Part shown: positions 53,083 to 61,552 of the stretch, piece by piece
How positions within the stretch are numbered: position 1 is the stretch's first letter
Layout: the number at the start of each line of letters is the position of its first letter
Assembly (NCBI RefSeq): GCF_018729455.1
Contig: NZ_JAHHZF010000002.1
Span: forward strand, 62,001 to 126,000
Direction: 5' to 3'
Origin: Prosthecodimorpha staleyi
GTDB taxonomy: Bacteria > Pseudomonadota > Alphaproteobacteria > Rhizobiales > Ancalomicrobiaceae
Length of the DNA: 64,000 bases
The notes under the pieces: generated by a model
Told to the model about the DNA's origin: nothing
Database searches by the model: none
Seen by the model: the letters and a program-made list of their open reading frames with translations, nothing else
Made by a program: the position numbers and the translations under genes

Positions 53083-53871
53083 TCAGCGTTTCAGCCAGTC
53101 GGCCAGCACGGCATTGACGGTGTCCGGCGCGGTCAGCGTGACCATGTGCCGGTGGCCCGGGACGATCACCGCCGCGCCGCGCGGCGCCGCAGCCGCCATC
53201 GCCTCGGCCATGGCGGGCGTGGAGTTCGGATCCTCACGCCCCGTCAGGAACAGGGCCGGACAGGCGACCCGGGGCCAAGCGTCGGCATAGACCGCGTCGC
53301 CCGACGCGAAGGCCGAATAGGCGGTGGCATAGGCGGCCGGATCGACGCCGGCGAGCCAGTCCCGCGTCTGCCGGCGCGCCTCGGCGACCGCCGGATCGTC
53401 GCCGAACCAGCGCTGCAGCGGACCATCGACATCGATCCCCTCGGCGGCGATCAGCCGGGCGCGTGCCAGTACGGCCGCGCTCGCCGCCGGATCGCGGCGA
53501 TGCACGCCGTTGACCAAGGCGACCCGGGCGATCCGGTCGCCGAAGGTGGCGGCCGCGCCACCCGCGATCAGGGCCCCCATGGAGTGGCCGGCCAGGTTGA
53601 CGCGGTCGAGCCCGATCTCGTCGAGCGTGCGGCCGAGCCAGGTGACGAAGGCCGGCAGCGCCGAGCCCGGCGCGATCGGCGCACTGTCGCCATGGCCCGG
53701 CATGTCGAGCGCGATGACGCGATGGGTCTGCCGCAAGGCCGCGATCTGGGGCAGCCAGGCTTCGAGCCGCAGCCCGACGCCATGGATCAGGACCAGCGGC
53801 TCGCCCCGCCCGGTCTCCCAATAGGCCGCGCCGGATGGCGTCCTAGACCGCTGCGGGGTTGTCCAGATCAT
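53083..53871 (-). CDS. Alpha/beta-fold hydrolase
   Basis: The 262-residue protein has the complete fold signature: PLVLIHGVGLRLEAWLPQI (oxyanion loop), VIALDMPGHGDS, the nucleophile elbow NLAGHSMGALIAGG (Ser near 100), LFLTGREDPNSTPAM with a likely acid Asp, and VIVPGHRHMVTL with the catalytic His. It starts 28 bases inside the upstream AA_synth gene, showing coupling. It may hydrolyse a ring-opened ester, amide or carbamate in the pathway, comparable in position to RutD (inference). Confidence 0.93.
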   Translation of the reverse strand: MIWTTPQRSRTPSGAAYWETGRGEPLVLIHGVGLRLEAWLPQIAALRQTHRVIALDMPGHGDSAPIAPGSALPAFVTWLGRTLDEIGLDRVNLAGHSMGALIAGGAAATFGDRIARVALVNGVHRRDPAASAAVLARARLIAAEGIDVDGPLQRWFGDDPAVAEARRQTRDWLAGVDPAAYATAYSAFASGDAVYADAWPRVACPALFLTGREDPNSTPAMAEAMAAAAPRGAAVIVPGHRHMVTLTAPDTVNAVLADWLKR

Positions 53872-54445
53872 TCCCGAGATCCTTCAGGTCCTGATAGCGG
53901 TCGCCGATGCGGTGGTGCGGGCGCCCGCCGACCGAGGCGCCGAGCGCGACGACGATCTCGTCGGCGGCCGGGGCATCCGGAATGGCGGTCTGGATGGTCA
54001 GATAGTGGGAGCGGCGGCCCTCGTCGGCCTTGTCCATCAGCGGGATCATCAGCGGTGCATTGGCCGGACCGCGCGTGTTGGTGAAGGACAGATAGGACTT
54101 GGCGCCGACCGCCTGGCGGTAGTGATTGCCGAAGCGGAGCGTGTGGATCAGCGCCGAGGCATGCTCGATCTCGCCGTCGAGGCCGACCAGCGCCGCCTTG
54201 CCGTACCCCTCCACCGCCGCGCCCGAACCGACCGCGCCGAGGATCATGTCGGTCAGGAGCTTGCCGAGAACCGGCGCCGCCGCATGGATCGCCGGCTTCA
54301 GATCCTCGACGAAACCCTGGCCGGCCCAGGGATTCTTGATCACCGCCAGGGCCGCATAGAGCACCAGCGGCCGCGGGGCCGTCCGACCGCCCTCGACCAG
54401 CGTCGTTTCGACCTGAAGCAGCGTCTTCCTGATCACGAGTGCCAT
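53843..54445 (-). CDS. AA_synth (DUF1185) family protein
   Basis: The 200-residue protein matches the amino-acid-synthesis family (PF06684): ALVIRKTLLQVETTLVEGGR, AALAVIKNPWAGQGFVEDLKP, YGKAALVGLDGEIEHASALIHTLRFGNHYR, AKSYLSFTNTRGPANAPLMIPL and GASVGGRPHHRIGDR. Despite its name the reaction is, to my knowledge, not established. It recurs beside LLM monooxygenases and flavin reductases, so it may act on the substrate or a ring-opening product. It is the first gene of the catabolic operon, directly behind a promoter with a GntR-type site. Confidence 0.9.
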   Translation of the reverse strand: MALVIRKTLLQVETTLVEGGRTAPRPLVLYAALAVIKNPWAGQGFVEDLKPAIHAAAPVLGKLLTDMILGAVGSGAAVEGYGKAALVGLDGEIEHASALIHTLRFGNHYRQAVGAKSYLSFTNTRGPANAPLMIPLMDKADEGRRSHYLTIQTAIPDAPAADEIVVALGASVGGRPHHRIGDRYQDLKDLGNDLDNPAAV

Positions 54446-54476
54446 TCTGTCGACCTACCATCATCTCGTCATACGG

Positions 54477-54506
54477 ATTATGGTATGCCAAAATTCTGAA
54501 CGTCAA
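54477..54506 (-). promoter_or_regulatory. Promoter of the catabolic operon with GntR-type operator, site 2
   Basis: On the minus strand TTGACG (54506-54501) and CATAAT (54482-54477) are 18 bases apart, 32 bp before the start at 54445. The palindrome-like ATGGTATGCCAAAAT (54480-54494, plus-strand reading) fills the spacer and touches the -10. It shares GGYATGCCA with sites 1 and 3. Confidence 0.65.
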
Positions 54507-54880
54507 GGGGCCATCAGAAAGACGACCGCAAGATTTTTCGTCGAACTGAAGCCTTTATGAAAGCAACGCGTTGCGGCCGCACCAGCCTTTCGGCCGGAAC
54601 GGCTTCCGCTCACGCGTCTCCCTGAAATTCCATGGTATCGCTTGAAAATGATCGCCCCTCGAAGGGCAATATTGGAAAGCACAAAAACAAGACATGACTC
54701 GAACACGACGTCGAGCGTGGTCCCTCGTGACGCATTCTTTTGAACGCTGACGCTGGACTCAATCTCGCAGCATCATCCGAAGCCGGCATGGCGAGTAGCA
54801 CCGGCCCGCCGCCGGCCCGGCTCCGATGCCCCGTTCGATACCGAGCCGGGCTTGCCGCCCGGCCCGGTTCCGGCCCGACC
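54507..54880. other. Intergenic region between catabolic promoter and glnT
   Basis: About 375 bp with no gene and only short stop-interrupted frames. The half near 54650-54740 is less GC-rich than the rest. It must contain the 3' end of the glnT transcript. No clear hairpin terminator or RNA gene is visible to me. Confidence 0.5.
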
Positions 54881-56188
54881 TCACACGTCGAGCGTCGTCT
54901 CGCGCTCCCAGGCGGTGAAATGGCTGCAGTAGGACTGCCATTCGCCGTGCTTCAGTTTCAGATAGGCAGCCGAGAATTCGGTGCCGAGCGCGGCCTGCAG
55001 CGACGGGTCCTTCTCGAACTCGCGCAGCGCATCGAGCAGGTTCAAGGGCAGCTTCGGCGCCCCCGTCACCTTGTGGCCCTCGGCATACATGTCGATGTCG
55101 GAGTGCGGCCCCGGATCGGCCGAGGTGGCGAGGCCCTCGAGGCCGGCGGCGATGATGATCGCCTGCAGCAGATAGGGGTTCACGGCGCCGTCGGGCAGGC
55201 GCAATTCGAAGCGGCCGGGGCCGGGCACGCGCACCATGTGGGTGCGGTTGTTGCCGGTCCAGGTCACGGTGTTGGGCGACCAGGTCGCGCCCGAGATGGT
55301 GCGCGGCGCATTGATTCGCTTGTAGGAATTGACCGTCGGATTGGTGATCGCGGCGAGCGCGGAGGCATGCTTCATGATGCCGCCGAGGAAGGCCTTGCCG
55401 GCCGCCGACAAGCCGAACGGCATCGCCTTGTCGGCAAAGGCGTTGACCTGGCCGGCCAGGTCCCAGACCGAGATGTGGCAGTGGCAGCCGTTGCCGGTCA
55501 GCCCCTTGAACGGCTTGGGCATGAAGGTCGCGCGCAGGCCGTGCTTCTCGGCGATCGAGCGGACCATGAACTTGAAGAAGGAATGCTTGTCGGCGGTGGC
55601 GAGCGCGTCGTCATACTCCCAGTTCATCTCGAACTGGCCGTTCGCGTCCTCGTGGTCGTTCTGGTAGGGCTTCCAGCCGAGCGCCAGCATGGCATCGCAG
55701 ATCTCGGCGATCACGTCGTAGCGGCGCAGCAGGGCCTGCTGGTCGTAGCAGGGCTTCTCGGCCATGTCGGCGGCATCCGAGATGGCCGACCCGTCCGGCG
55801 TGATCAGGAAGAACTCGGCCTCGACGCCGGTCTTGACGCGGTAGCCGGCGGCCCGGGCGGCCTCGACCTGCCGCTTCAGCACGATGCGCGGCGCCTGCGC
55901 GACCGGCTCGCCCTCCATGGAGAGATCGGCCGCCACCCAGGCGACTTCGGGCTTCCAGGGCAGCTGGATGACCGAGGCCGGATCGGGGATCGCGAACAGA
56001 TCCGGATGGGCCGGCGTCAGGTCGAGCCAGGTGGCGAAGCCGGCAAAGCCGGCGCCCTCGGCCTGCATGTCGGCGATCGCCTGGCGCGGCACCAGCTTGG
56101 CGCGCTGGGCGCCGAACAGGTCCGTGTAGGAGATCATGAAATACTTGACACCGCGCTCGGCGGCGAAGGCGGCCAGATCCTGTGCCAT
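54881..56188 (-). CDS. glnT: Type III glutamine synthetase / gamma-glutamylmethylamide synthetase-like
   Basis: ATG 56188 with GAGGGA six bases upstream gives 435 residues (GTG 56212 is an alternative). The N-terminal domain starts GVKYFMISYTDLFGAQRAKLVP. The catalytic part has TGVEAEFFLI, DANGQFEMNWEYDDALATADKH, FMPKPFKGLTGNGCHCHISVWD, NPTVNSYKRINAPRT and GPGRFELRLPDGAVNPYL, the GS ATP, glutamate and metal sites. This small type occurs as GlnT in rhizobia and as GmaS in methylamine-using bacteria; the two cannot be told apart by eye. It is followed upstream by glxD, glxC and glxB in the same orientation. Confidence 0.88.
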   Translation of the reverse strand: MAQDLAAFAAERGVKYFMISYTDLFGAQRAKLVPRQAIADMQAEGAGFAGFATWLDLTPAHPDLFAIPDPASVIQLPWKPEVAWVAADLSMEGEPVAQAPRIVLKRQVEAARAAGYRVKTGVEAEFFLITPDGSAISDAADMAEKPCYDQQALLRRYDVIAEICDAMLALGWKPYQNDHEDANGQFEMNWEYDDALATADKHSFFKFMVRSIAEKHGLRATFMPKPFKGLTGNGCHCHISVWDLAGQVNAFADKAMPFGLSAAGKAFLGGIMKHASALAAITNPTVNSYKRINAPRTISGATWSPNTVTWTGNNRTHMVRVPGPGRFELRLPDGAVNPYLLQAIIIAAGLEGLATSADPGPHSDIDMYAEGHKVTGAPKLPLNLLDALREFEKDPSLQAALGTEFSAAYLKLKHGEWQSYCSHFTAWERETTLDV

Positions 56189-56312
56189 GACGTCCCTCTT
56201 GTCGGCCCGCACACCCCCGGGCGGTAGCCTCGTCTCGACGCGTCGGCCCTGCGCCCGACGGCGGAGCCGGATGCAAATTCCGTGACGGCCGCCGCGCGGC
56301 GGCCGGCATCGT

Positions 56313-57641
56313 TCAGAAGCCGGACTTGCCGGGGATCCATTCCGTCCCGGCCAGCGGAACGCCGGCCATGGCCGCCGCCTCGATGGTCAGGGCGCACAGA
56401 TCCTCGGGTTCGAGATTGTGCACATGGTTGTGGCCGCAGGCGCGCGCGATGGTCTGCGCCTCCAGGGTCATGACCTTCAGATAGTTGGCGAGCCGGCGGC
56501 CAGCCGCGACCGGATCGAGCCGGGCCGCGAGATCCGGGTCCTGCGTCGTGATGCCGGCCGGGTCCTTGCCCTCGTGCCAGTCGTCATAGGCGCCCGCCGT
56601 GGTGCCGAGCCTGCGGTACTCGTCCTCCCACTTCGGATCGTTGTCGCCGATCGCCACCAGCGCAGCGGTGCCGATCGAGACCGCGTCGGCGCCGAGCGCC
56701 AGCGCCTTGGCCACGTCCGCGCCGGAGCGGATGCCGCCGGAGACGATCAGCTGTACCTTGCGGTGCATGCCGAGATCCTGCAGCGCGCGCACGGCCGGGC
56801 GGATGCAGGCGAGCGTCGGCTGGCCGACATGTTCGATGAACACGTCCTGGGTCGCCGCGGTGCCGCCCTGCATGCCGTCGAGCACAACCACGTCGGCACC
56901 GGCCTTCACGGCGAGCGCGGTGTCGTAATAGGGCCTGGCGCCGCCGACCTTGACGTAGATCGGCTTCTCCCAGTCGGTGATCTCGCGCAGTTCGAGGATC
57001 TTGATCTCCAGGTCGTCCGGGCCGGTCCAGTCGGGATGCCGACAGGCCGAACGCTGGTCGATGCCCTTGGGCAGGGTGCGCATCTCGGCGACGCGGTCGG
57101 AGATCTTCTGGCCGAGCAGCATGCCGCCGCCGCCCGGCTTGGCACCCTGCCCGACCACGACCTCGATCGCGTCGGCGCGGCGCAGGTCGCGCGGGTTCAT
57201 GCCGTAGCGCGACGGCAGGTACTGGTAGACCAGGATGCTGGAATGACCGCGCTCTTCCTCGGTCATGCCGCCGTCGCCGGTGGTAGTCGAGGTGCCGGAC
57301 AGCGTGGCGCCGCGGCCGAGCGCCTCCTTGGCGTTGGCCGAGAGCGAGCCGAAGCTCATGCCCGCGATGGTGATCGGGATCTTGAGCTGGATCGGCTTGC
57401 GGGCGAAGCGGGTGCCGAGCGTGACGGCGGTGTCGCAACGCTCCCGGTAGCCTTCGAGCGGATAGCGCGAGATCGAGGCGCCGAGGAACAGGAGATCGTC
57501 GAAATGCGGCACCTTGCGCTTGGTGCCGCCGCCGCGGATGTCGTAGATGCCGGTGGCGGCGGCGCGGCGGATTTCGGCCAGCGTGTAGTCGTCGAAGGTG
57601 GCGGACTTGCGCGGCGGGGTCGGCGGGTTCTGGTAGCTCAT
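56313..57641 (-). CDS. glxD: FMN-binding glutamate-synthase-like protein
   Basis: The 442-residue protein corresponds to the FMN barrel of glutamate synthase large subunit: GTKRKVPHFDDLLFL, IPITIAGMSFGSLSANAKEALGRGA, STTTGDGGMTEEERGHSS, GQGAKPGGGGMLLGQKIS, IYVKVGGARPYYDTALAVKAGADVVVLDGMQGGTAA and VSGGIRSGADVAKALALGADAVSIGTAA. With GlxB (amidotransferase) and GlxC it reconstitutes a three-subunit glutamate-synthase-like enzyme; the same set is N-methylglutamate synthase (MgsABC) in methylotrophs. It starts 12 bases after the glxC stop. Confidence 0.9.
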   Translation of the reverse strand: MSYQNPPTPPRKSATFDDYTLAEIRRAAATGIYDIRGGGTKRKVPHFDDLLFLGASISRYPLEGYRERCDTAVTLGTRFARKPIQLKIPITIAGMSFGSLSANAKEALGRGATLSGTSTTTGDGGMTEEERGHSSILVYQYLPSRYGMNPRDLRRADAIEVVVGQGAKPGGGGMLLGQKISDRVAEMRTLPKGIDQRSACRHPDWTGPDDLEIKILELREITDWEKPIYVKVGGARPYYDTALAVKAGADVVVLDGMQGGTAATQDVFIEHVGQPTLACIRPAVRALQDLGMHRKVQLIVSGGIRSGADVAKALALGADAVSIGTAALVAIGDNDPKWEDEYRRLGTTAGAYDDWHEGKDPAGITTQDPDLAARLDPVAAGRRLANYLKVMTLEAQTIARACGHNHVHNLEPEDLCALTIEAAAMAGVPLAGTEWIPGKSGF

Positions 57642-57653
57642 GGCGCGCCTCGC

Positions 57654-58340
57654 TCAGTACGCGTCGACATTGTCGATGTTGAAATTGTAGAGCTTGCGGG
57701 CGGAGCCGTAGCGCTTGAACTCGCTCGGCGCGACGCCCTCGACCCCGGCCCGGGCCAGGAGATCGGCCAGGATGGCGTGATGCTCCGGGCGCATCTCCTT
57801 CTCGATGCAGTCGGCGCCGAGGCTCTTGACGCTGCCGCGCACGAACAGGCGCGCCTCGTAGAGGCTGTCGCCGAGCGCCTCGCCGGCATCGCCGAGCACG
57901 ACCAGATTGCCCGATTGCGCCATGAAGGCCGACATGTGGCCGATATTGCCGTGGACGACGATGTCGATGCCCTTCATCGAGATGCCGCAGCGCGAGGCGG
58001 CATTGCCCTTGATGACCAGGAGGCCGCCGCGGCCGGTGGCGCCGGCATATTGCGAGGCGTCGCCCTCGACCACCACGGTGCCGGACATCATGTTCTCGGC
58101 AACGCCCGGACCCGCGGAGCCGTGGATGGTGATGGCGGCCTCCGCATTCATGCCGGCGCAGTAGTAGCCGACCGACCCGCGCACCGCGATCGTCACCGGG
58201 GCGTCGGCCCCGACCGCAACGGCATGATGGCCGCGCGGATTGACCACCTCGAAATGGGTGTCGTTGGCACCGGCGCCGACGGCGTGCAGGGCGGCATTGA
58301 GGTCGCGCAACGGGGCGACCGCGAGATCGAAGACGGGCAT
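57654..58340 (-). CDS. glxC: GXGXG-domain subunit of a glutamate-synthase-like enzyme
   Basis: This 228-residue protein is made of the beta-helix GXGXG domain that forms the C-terminus of GltB: VRGSVGYYCAGMNAEAAITIHGSAGPGVAENMMSG, VVVEGDASQYAGATGRGGLLVIKGNAASRCGISMKG and NLVVLGDAGEALGDSLYEARLFVRG. It is a structural subunit between the amidotransferase and the FMN subunit. It lies 67 bases from the glxB stop, with the typical gene order glxB-glxC-glxD. Confidence 0.9.
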   Translation of the reverse strand: MPVFDLAVAPLRDLNAALHAVGAGANDTHFEVVNPRGHHAVAVGADAPVTIAVRGSVGYYCAGMNAEAAITIHGSAGPGVAENMMSGTVVVEGDASQYAGATGRGGLLVIKGNAASRCGISMKGIDIVVHGNIGHMSAFMAQSGNLVVLGDAGEALGDSLYEARLFVRGSVKSLGADCIEKEMRPEHHAILADLLARAGVEGVAPSEFKRYGSARKLYNFNIDNVDAY

Positions 58341-58407
58341 GGCTGGCGTCCTGGAGGCGGGTGCGGGCGGCGGAACGACAGGGCGGGACCGGACGGGTCC
58401 CGCGCGG

Positions 58408-59316
58408 TCAGGCGGCCTTGGCGTGGTCCCAGAAATAGACGGTGGCCGGCTCGGGCTCCCAGATGCGGGCCTCCTCGATGCCGGGCAGGTTGACGAGGGC
58501 GCGGTATTCCGAGCCGAAGGCGACGTAGCGGTCGGTCTCGGCCATCACGGCCGGCTTGCAGGCGATTGGATCACGCAGCACGCCGAAGCCGGACCGGGTG
58601 CCGACCACGAAGGTGAAGAAGCCGTCCAGATCGGCGAGCGCGCCTTCCAGCGCCTTGCCGAGATCCTTGCCGCCGCGCATGGCCGCCGTCAGATAGGCGG
58701 CGGCGACCTCGGAATCGTTCTCGGTCTCGAAGGCGACGCCGACGCGCTTCAGCTCGCGGCGCAGATTGTTGTGGTTGGAGAGCGAGCCGTTATGGACCAG
58801 GCACTGGTCCGGACCGGTCGAGAAGGGATGCGCGCCGAGCGTGGTGACGGCGGATTCGGTCGCCATCCGGGTATGGCCGATGCCGTGGCTGCCGGCCATG
58901 GCGGCGATGCCGAAACGCTCGACCACCTGCCGGGGCAGGCCGACCTCCTTGAAGATCTCGACGCTGGCGCCGGCCCCCATCACGCGAACGGTCGGCGCGA
59001 CGGTCACGAGCGCCGCACGCACCGCGTCCAGGCTCGCTTCAGGCACGGTCAGGACCGCGTGTGTATCCTTGACGGCGAGATCGACCGTCACGCCGGTCAC
59101 CGCGGCGAGGCGCGCGTCGAGGCCGGGGAAGTCACGTGCCGGGTCGGGCGACTGGACCGTGATCTTGGCGAAGCCGGGGGCCTCGGCGCCATAGATGGCG
59201 ATGCCGGCCGAGTCCGGCCCGCGATCGGTCATGGTGATCAGCATGTCCGACAATAGCCGCCCGAGTTCCGGCTCCAGCGACTTGTCCTTCAGGAAGAGCC
59301 CGACGATCCCGCACAT
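58408..59316 (-). CDS. glxB: Class II glutamine amidotransferase subunit
   Basis: The ATG at 59316 follows GAGGGAT and puts the catalytic Cys at position 2 (MCGIVGLFLKD). The 302-residue protein has the Ntn-hydrolase elements LITMTDRGPDSAGIAIYG, GHTRMATES, LVHNGSLSNHNNLRREL and FETENDSEVAAAYL. It hydrolyses glutamine and passes ammonia (or an amine-accepting site) to the FMN subunit GlxD. The longer open frame upstream of the Met-Cys would block the nucleophile and is rejected. Confidence 0.92.
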   Translation of the reverse strand: MCGIVGLFLKDKSLEPELGRLLSDMLITMTDRGPDSAGIAIYGAEAPGFAKITVQSPDPARDFPGLDARLAAVTGVTVDLAVKDTHAVLTVPEASLDAVRAALVTVAPTVRVMGAGASVEIFKEVGLPRQVVERFGIAAMAGSHGIGHTRMATESAVTTLGAHPFSTGPDQCLVHNGSLSNHNNLRRELKRVGVAFETENDSEVAAAYLTAAMRGGKDLGKALEGALADLDGFFTFVVGTRSGFGVLRDPIACKPAVMAETDRYVAFGSEYRALVNLPGIEEARIWEPEPATVYFWDHAKAA

Positions 59317-59531
59317 GGTGATCCCTCGCAATATCGACTGGCCCCAACGATAGGCCAGCGCCAAGGCGCGCGCAACTGAAAAGAATAAAAGTTTCTTCCC
59401 AATGCGTGTTCACAATGCCCGTCTTTTGTGCAGCCGGGGTGTGGCTCGGCGGCCCGGATCGCGCGTCCGGTTCAGGCCCCAGTCGGCGGCTCGGCGATCG
59501 CGGGCGGACCGTCTGGCCGCCGGCCGCCCCG

Positions 59532-60158
59532 TCAGCCGGGTTCGGTGCCACTCTTCGGATAGGAGATGATCGAGAGATATTGGGCCGGCAGCTTGACCAG
59601 TTGTTCGGGTCCGTGGGGCGCGTCGGCATCGAAGAACAGGCTGTCGCCGGGCTGCATATGGAACAGCTGGTCACCGTGGCGATAGACCACCTCGCCTTCG
59701 AGCATGTGCAGGAATTCCAGGCCCGCATGCTGGAAGGTCGGGAAGGTATCGGAATCCTGCGACAGCGTGATCAGATAGGGCTCGACCATCACGCCGCTCG
59801 AATTGTTGTCGATATGGCCGAGCAGGCGGTACTGGTGGCCGGCCCGGGTGCCGCGCCGCTCCAGTTCGACGCCTTCGCCGGACTTCACGAAGACCGCGTT
59901 GCGCGGCTCCTCGTAGCGGCGGAAGAAGGCCGTAATCGGCACGCCGAGCGCGCGCGAGAGCGATTGAAGGGTGGTCAGCGACGGCGAGATATTGCCGTTC
60001 TCGATCTTCGACAGCATGCCGATGGACAGGCCCGTCGCTGCGGCCAGATCGGCGACCGTGATGCCGAGCTGCCGGCGCGCCGCACGAACCTCATGGCCGA
60101 TGGCCATTTCCAGGTTGTTTTCCTTGGGCTCGCGAACGGCATGCGGGTTCTGGGTCAA
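59532..60158 (-). CDS. XRE-type regulator with C-terminal cupin domain
   Basis: TTG start at 60158 with GAGGAGG five bases upstream. The 208-residue protein has an HTH_3 domain (VRAARRQLGITVADLAAATGLSIGMLSKIENGNISPSLTTLQSL, about 24-67) and a cupin domain (HAGLEFLHMLEGEVVYRHGDQLFHMQPGDSLFFDADAPHGPEQL, about 140-190). Such regulators often sit beside amine, polyamine or glutamine-synthetase-like genes and sense a small molecule through the cupin. It probably controls the glx/glnT group, whose first gene begins 215 bases downstream. Confidence 0.92.
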   Translation of the reverse strand: MTQNPHAVREPKENNLEMAIGHEVRAARRQLGITVADLAAATGLSIGMLSKIENGNISPSLTTLQSLSRALGVPITAFFRRYEEPRNAVFVKSGEGVELERRGTRAGHQYRLLGHIDNNSSGVMVEPYLITLSQDSDTFPTFQHAGLEFLHMLEGEVVYRHGDQLFHMQPGDSLFFDADAPHGPEQLVKLPAQYLSIISYPKSGTEPG

Positions 60159-60264
60159 GGTCGCCTCCTCGTCACGGATGAGGCCGTGACGGGTTGCACC
60201 CTAGCATTCGCAGGAAACTTTCCTCAATTGGCAGGAAACGCAACGGTCGACGGCGCGCTTGCGA

Positions 60265-60981
60265 TCAGACGGCGTCGTCGGCCGCCAGCAACCGGCGGGC
60301 AATGTCGGACGCCGCGCGGACATGCTGCAGGGCTGCGGTCTCGGCCGCCGCACCGTCGCCGGCGCGGATCGCATCGACGATGCGCTGCATCTGCTCCGGT
60401 CCCTGCTGGTCGCGGCCGGGGGTCTTTATGGTCATCGAGCGCAGGTGGTTGATGCGCACGGTCAGCGAACTGACGATGCTCCAGGCGATGTCCTTGCCGG
60501 CGGCAGAAAAGAGCGTGCCGTAGAATTCGGACGTTGCCTCCAGAACGCCGGCCATGTCCTTGCCGCGATAGGCCGCCCGAATGCGGCCGATGGCGGCATC
60601 CAGATCGGCCGCGACCGCCGCGTCGCCGAGTTCGGCGCAGGCGCGCGCCGCGATGCCTTCGAGGGCACCGCGGATCTCGTAGATCTGGAGCGCCTCGGCG
60701 GCCGTGGTGCGCGAGACGATCGGACCGCGCGCCTGCAGCGTCGTGACTAGGCCCTCGGTCTCCAGGTGGCGCAGAACCTCGCGCACGATGGTCCGGCTGA
60801 CGCCGAGCTGTTCGCACAATTCGCGTTCGACCAGCCGGTCGCCCGGCCGGAAATGCTGCGTCAGGATGGCCTCGCGCATCTTCACCAGGGTGAGTTCGCG
60901 CAACGTCTTGGCCGGCCGGTCGACGCGGAGCGAATCCGGTCCGGCGGTCCTGGCGGCAGTGCGAACGTCGCTTGATGGCAT
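60265..60981 (-). CDS. GntR-family regulator, FadR/FCD subfamily
   Basis: ATG 60981 (MPSSDVRTAART) gives 238 residues; longer open frames upstream are not family-like. The winged helix is TLVKMREAILTQHFRPGDRLVERELCEQLGVSRTIVREVLRHLETEGLV (about 30-80). The FCD ligand domain contains EIRGALEGIAARACAEL and ATSEFYGTLFSAAGKDIAWSIVSSL..NHL, where a His-rich metal/ligand site is usual. It likely represses catabolic genes until a carboxylate or amine-derived ligand binds. A perfect palindrome upstream matches sites before two other operons. Confidence 0.92.
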   Translation of the reverse strand: MPSSDVRTAARTAGPDSLRVDRPAKTLRELTLVKMREAILTQHFRPGDRLVERELCEQLGVSRTIVREVLRHLETEGLVTTLQARGPIVSRTTAAEALQIYEIRGALEGIAARACAELGDAAVAADLDAAIGRIRAAYRGKDMAGVLEATSEFYGTLFSAAGKDIAWSIVSSLTVRINHLRSMTIKTPGRDQQGPEQMQRIVDAIRAGDGAAAETAALQHVRAASDIARRLLAADDAV

Positions 60982-61552
60982 GGCGGGAGCCCGGTGGCAA
61001 AGGGAGCGGGTCGCGGCCCCGCAATCGGATCGCAGGACGGCCAGCCGGTTGATGGCATGCCATATTATGAAGTGCAAGATGCCCTGCCGGCATCCTTGGA
61101 TGCCGGCCCGCATTCCTGGAAACCGGATTGCATCCGCCGACACCGGCCGGCAACGCGACCGCAGCGCGCAGCCGAAAATCGCCTCGCGTCGCCGCAGCGT
61201 CACGGGCACGACCCTACCGACATTTCGGCCGGCCGTCCCGGCTTTCGATCCCGATCCGGATTCTCCGGGACCGGCGTCCCGCCCGGCATGCCACGCCTCG
61301 CCCGCCTTGCCGCCCTGCCGGGTGTTTCGAACCGCCATACGCGCTCGGCGTGCAACATATTCTCAGACAAAACCGCTGGATGGCAGCGCTTCCTTTCGTC
61401 GACGTCAGGATCGCGCGTCTCTAGACGAAGGTCGAATTTTTGTGTTGCGCAGTCCGGAAAACTCCGATGAAATCGCTGCCAACGCGATCGGTCCGGCCAT
61501 CGGGCATCGCGAGACAACCTCGTTAAGGGGTTGAATCATAGGGAGGAGTTCC
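60982..61552. other. 571-bp divergent intergenic region
   Basis: This gap lies between the GntR gene (minus) and the sugar-type binding-protein gene (plus). It holds GntR-type operator site 3 and should hold promoters for both. No gene, repeat or RNA gene is visible; the part before 61553 has the strong ribosome-binding site GGGAGGAG. Confidence 0.6.
61052..61063. promoter_or_regulatory. GntR-type operator, site 3 (autoregulatory)
   Basis: ATGGCATGCCAT is a perfect 12-bp palindrome 71 bp upstream of the GntR start, followed by ATTATG. It shares GGYATGCCAWAWT with sites at 41826 and 54480. Confidence 0.65.
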
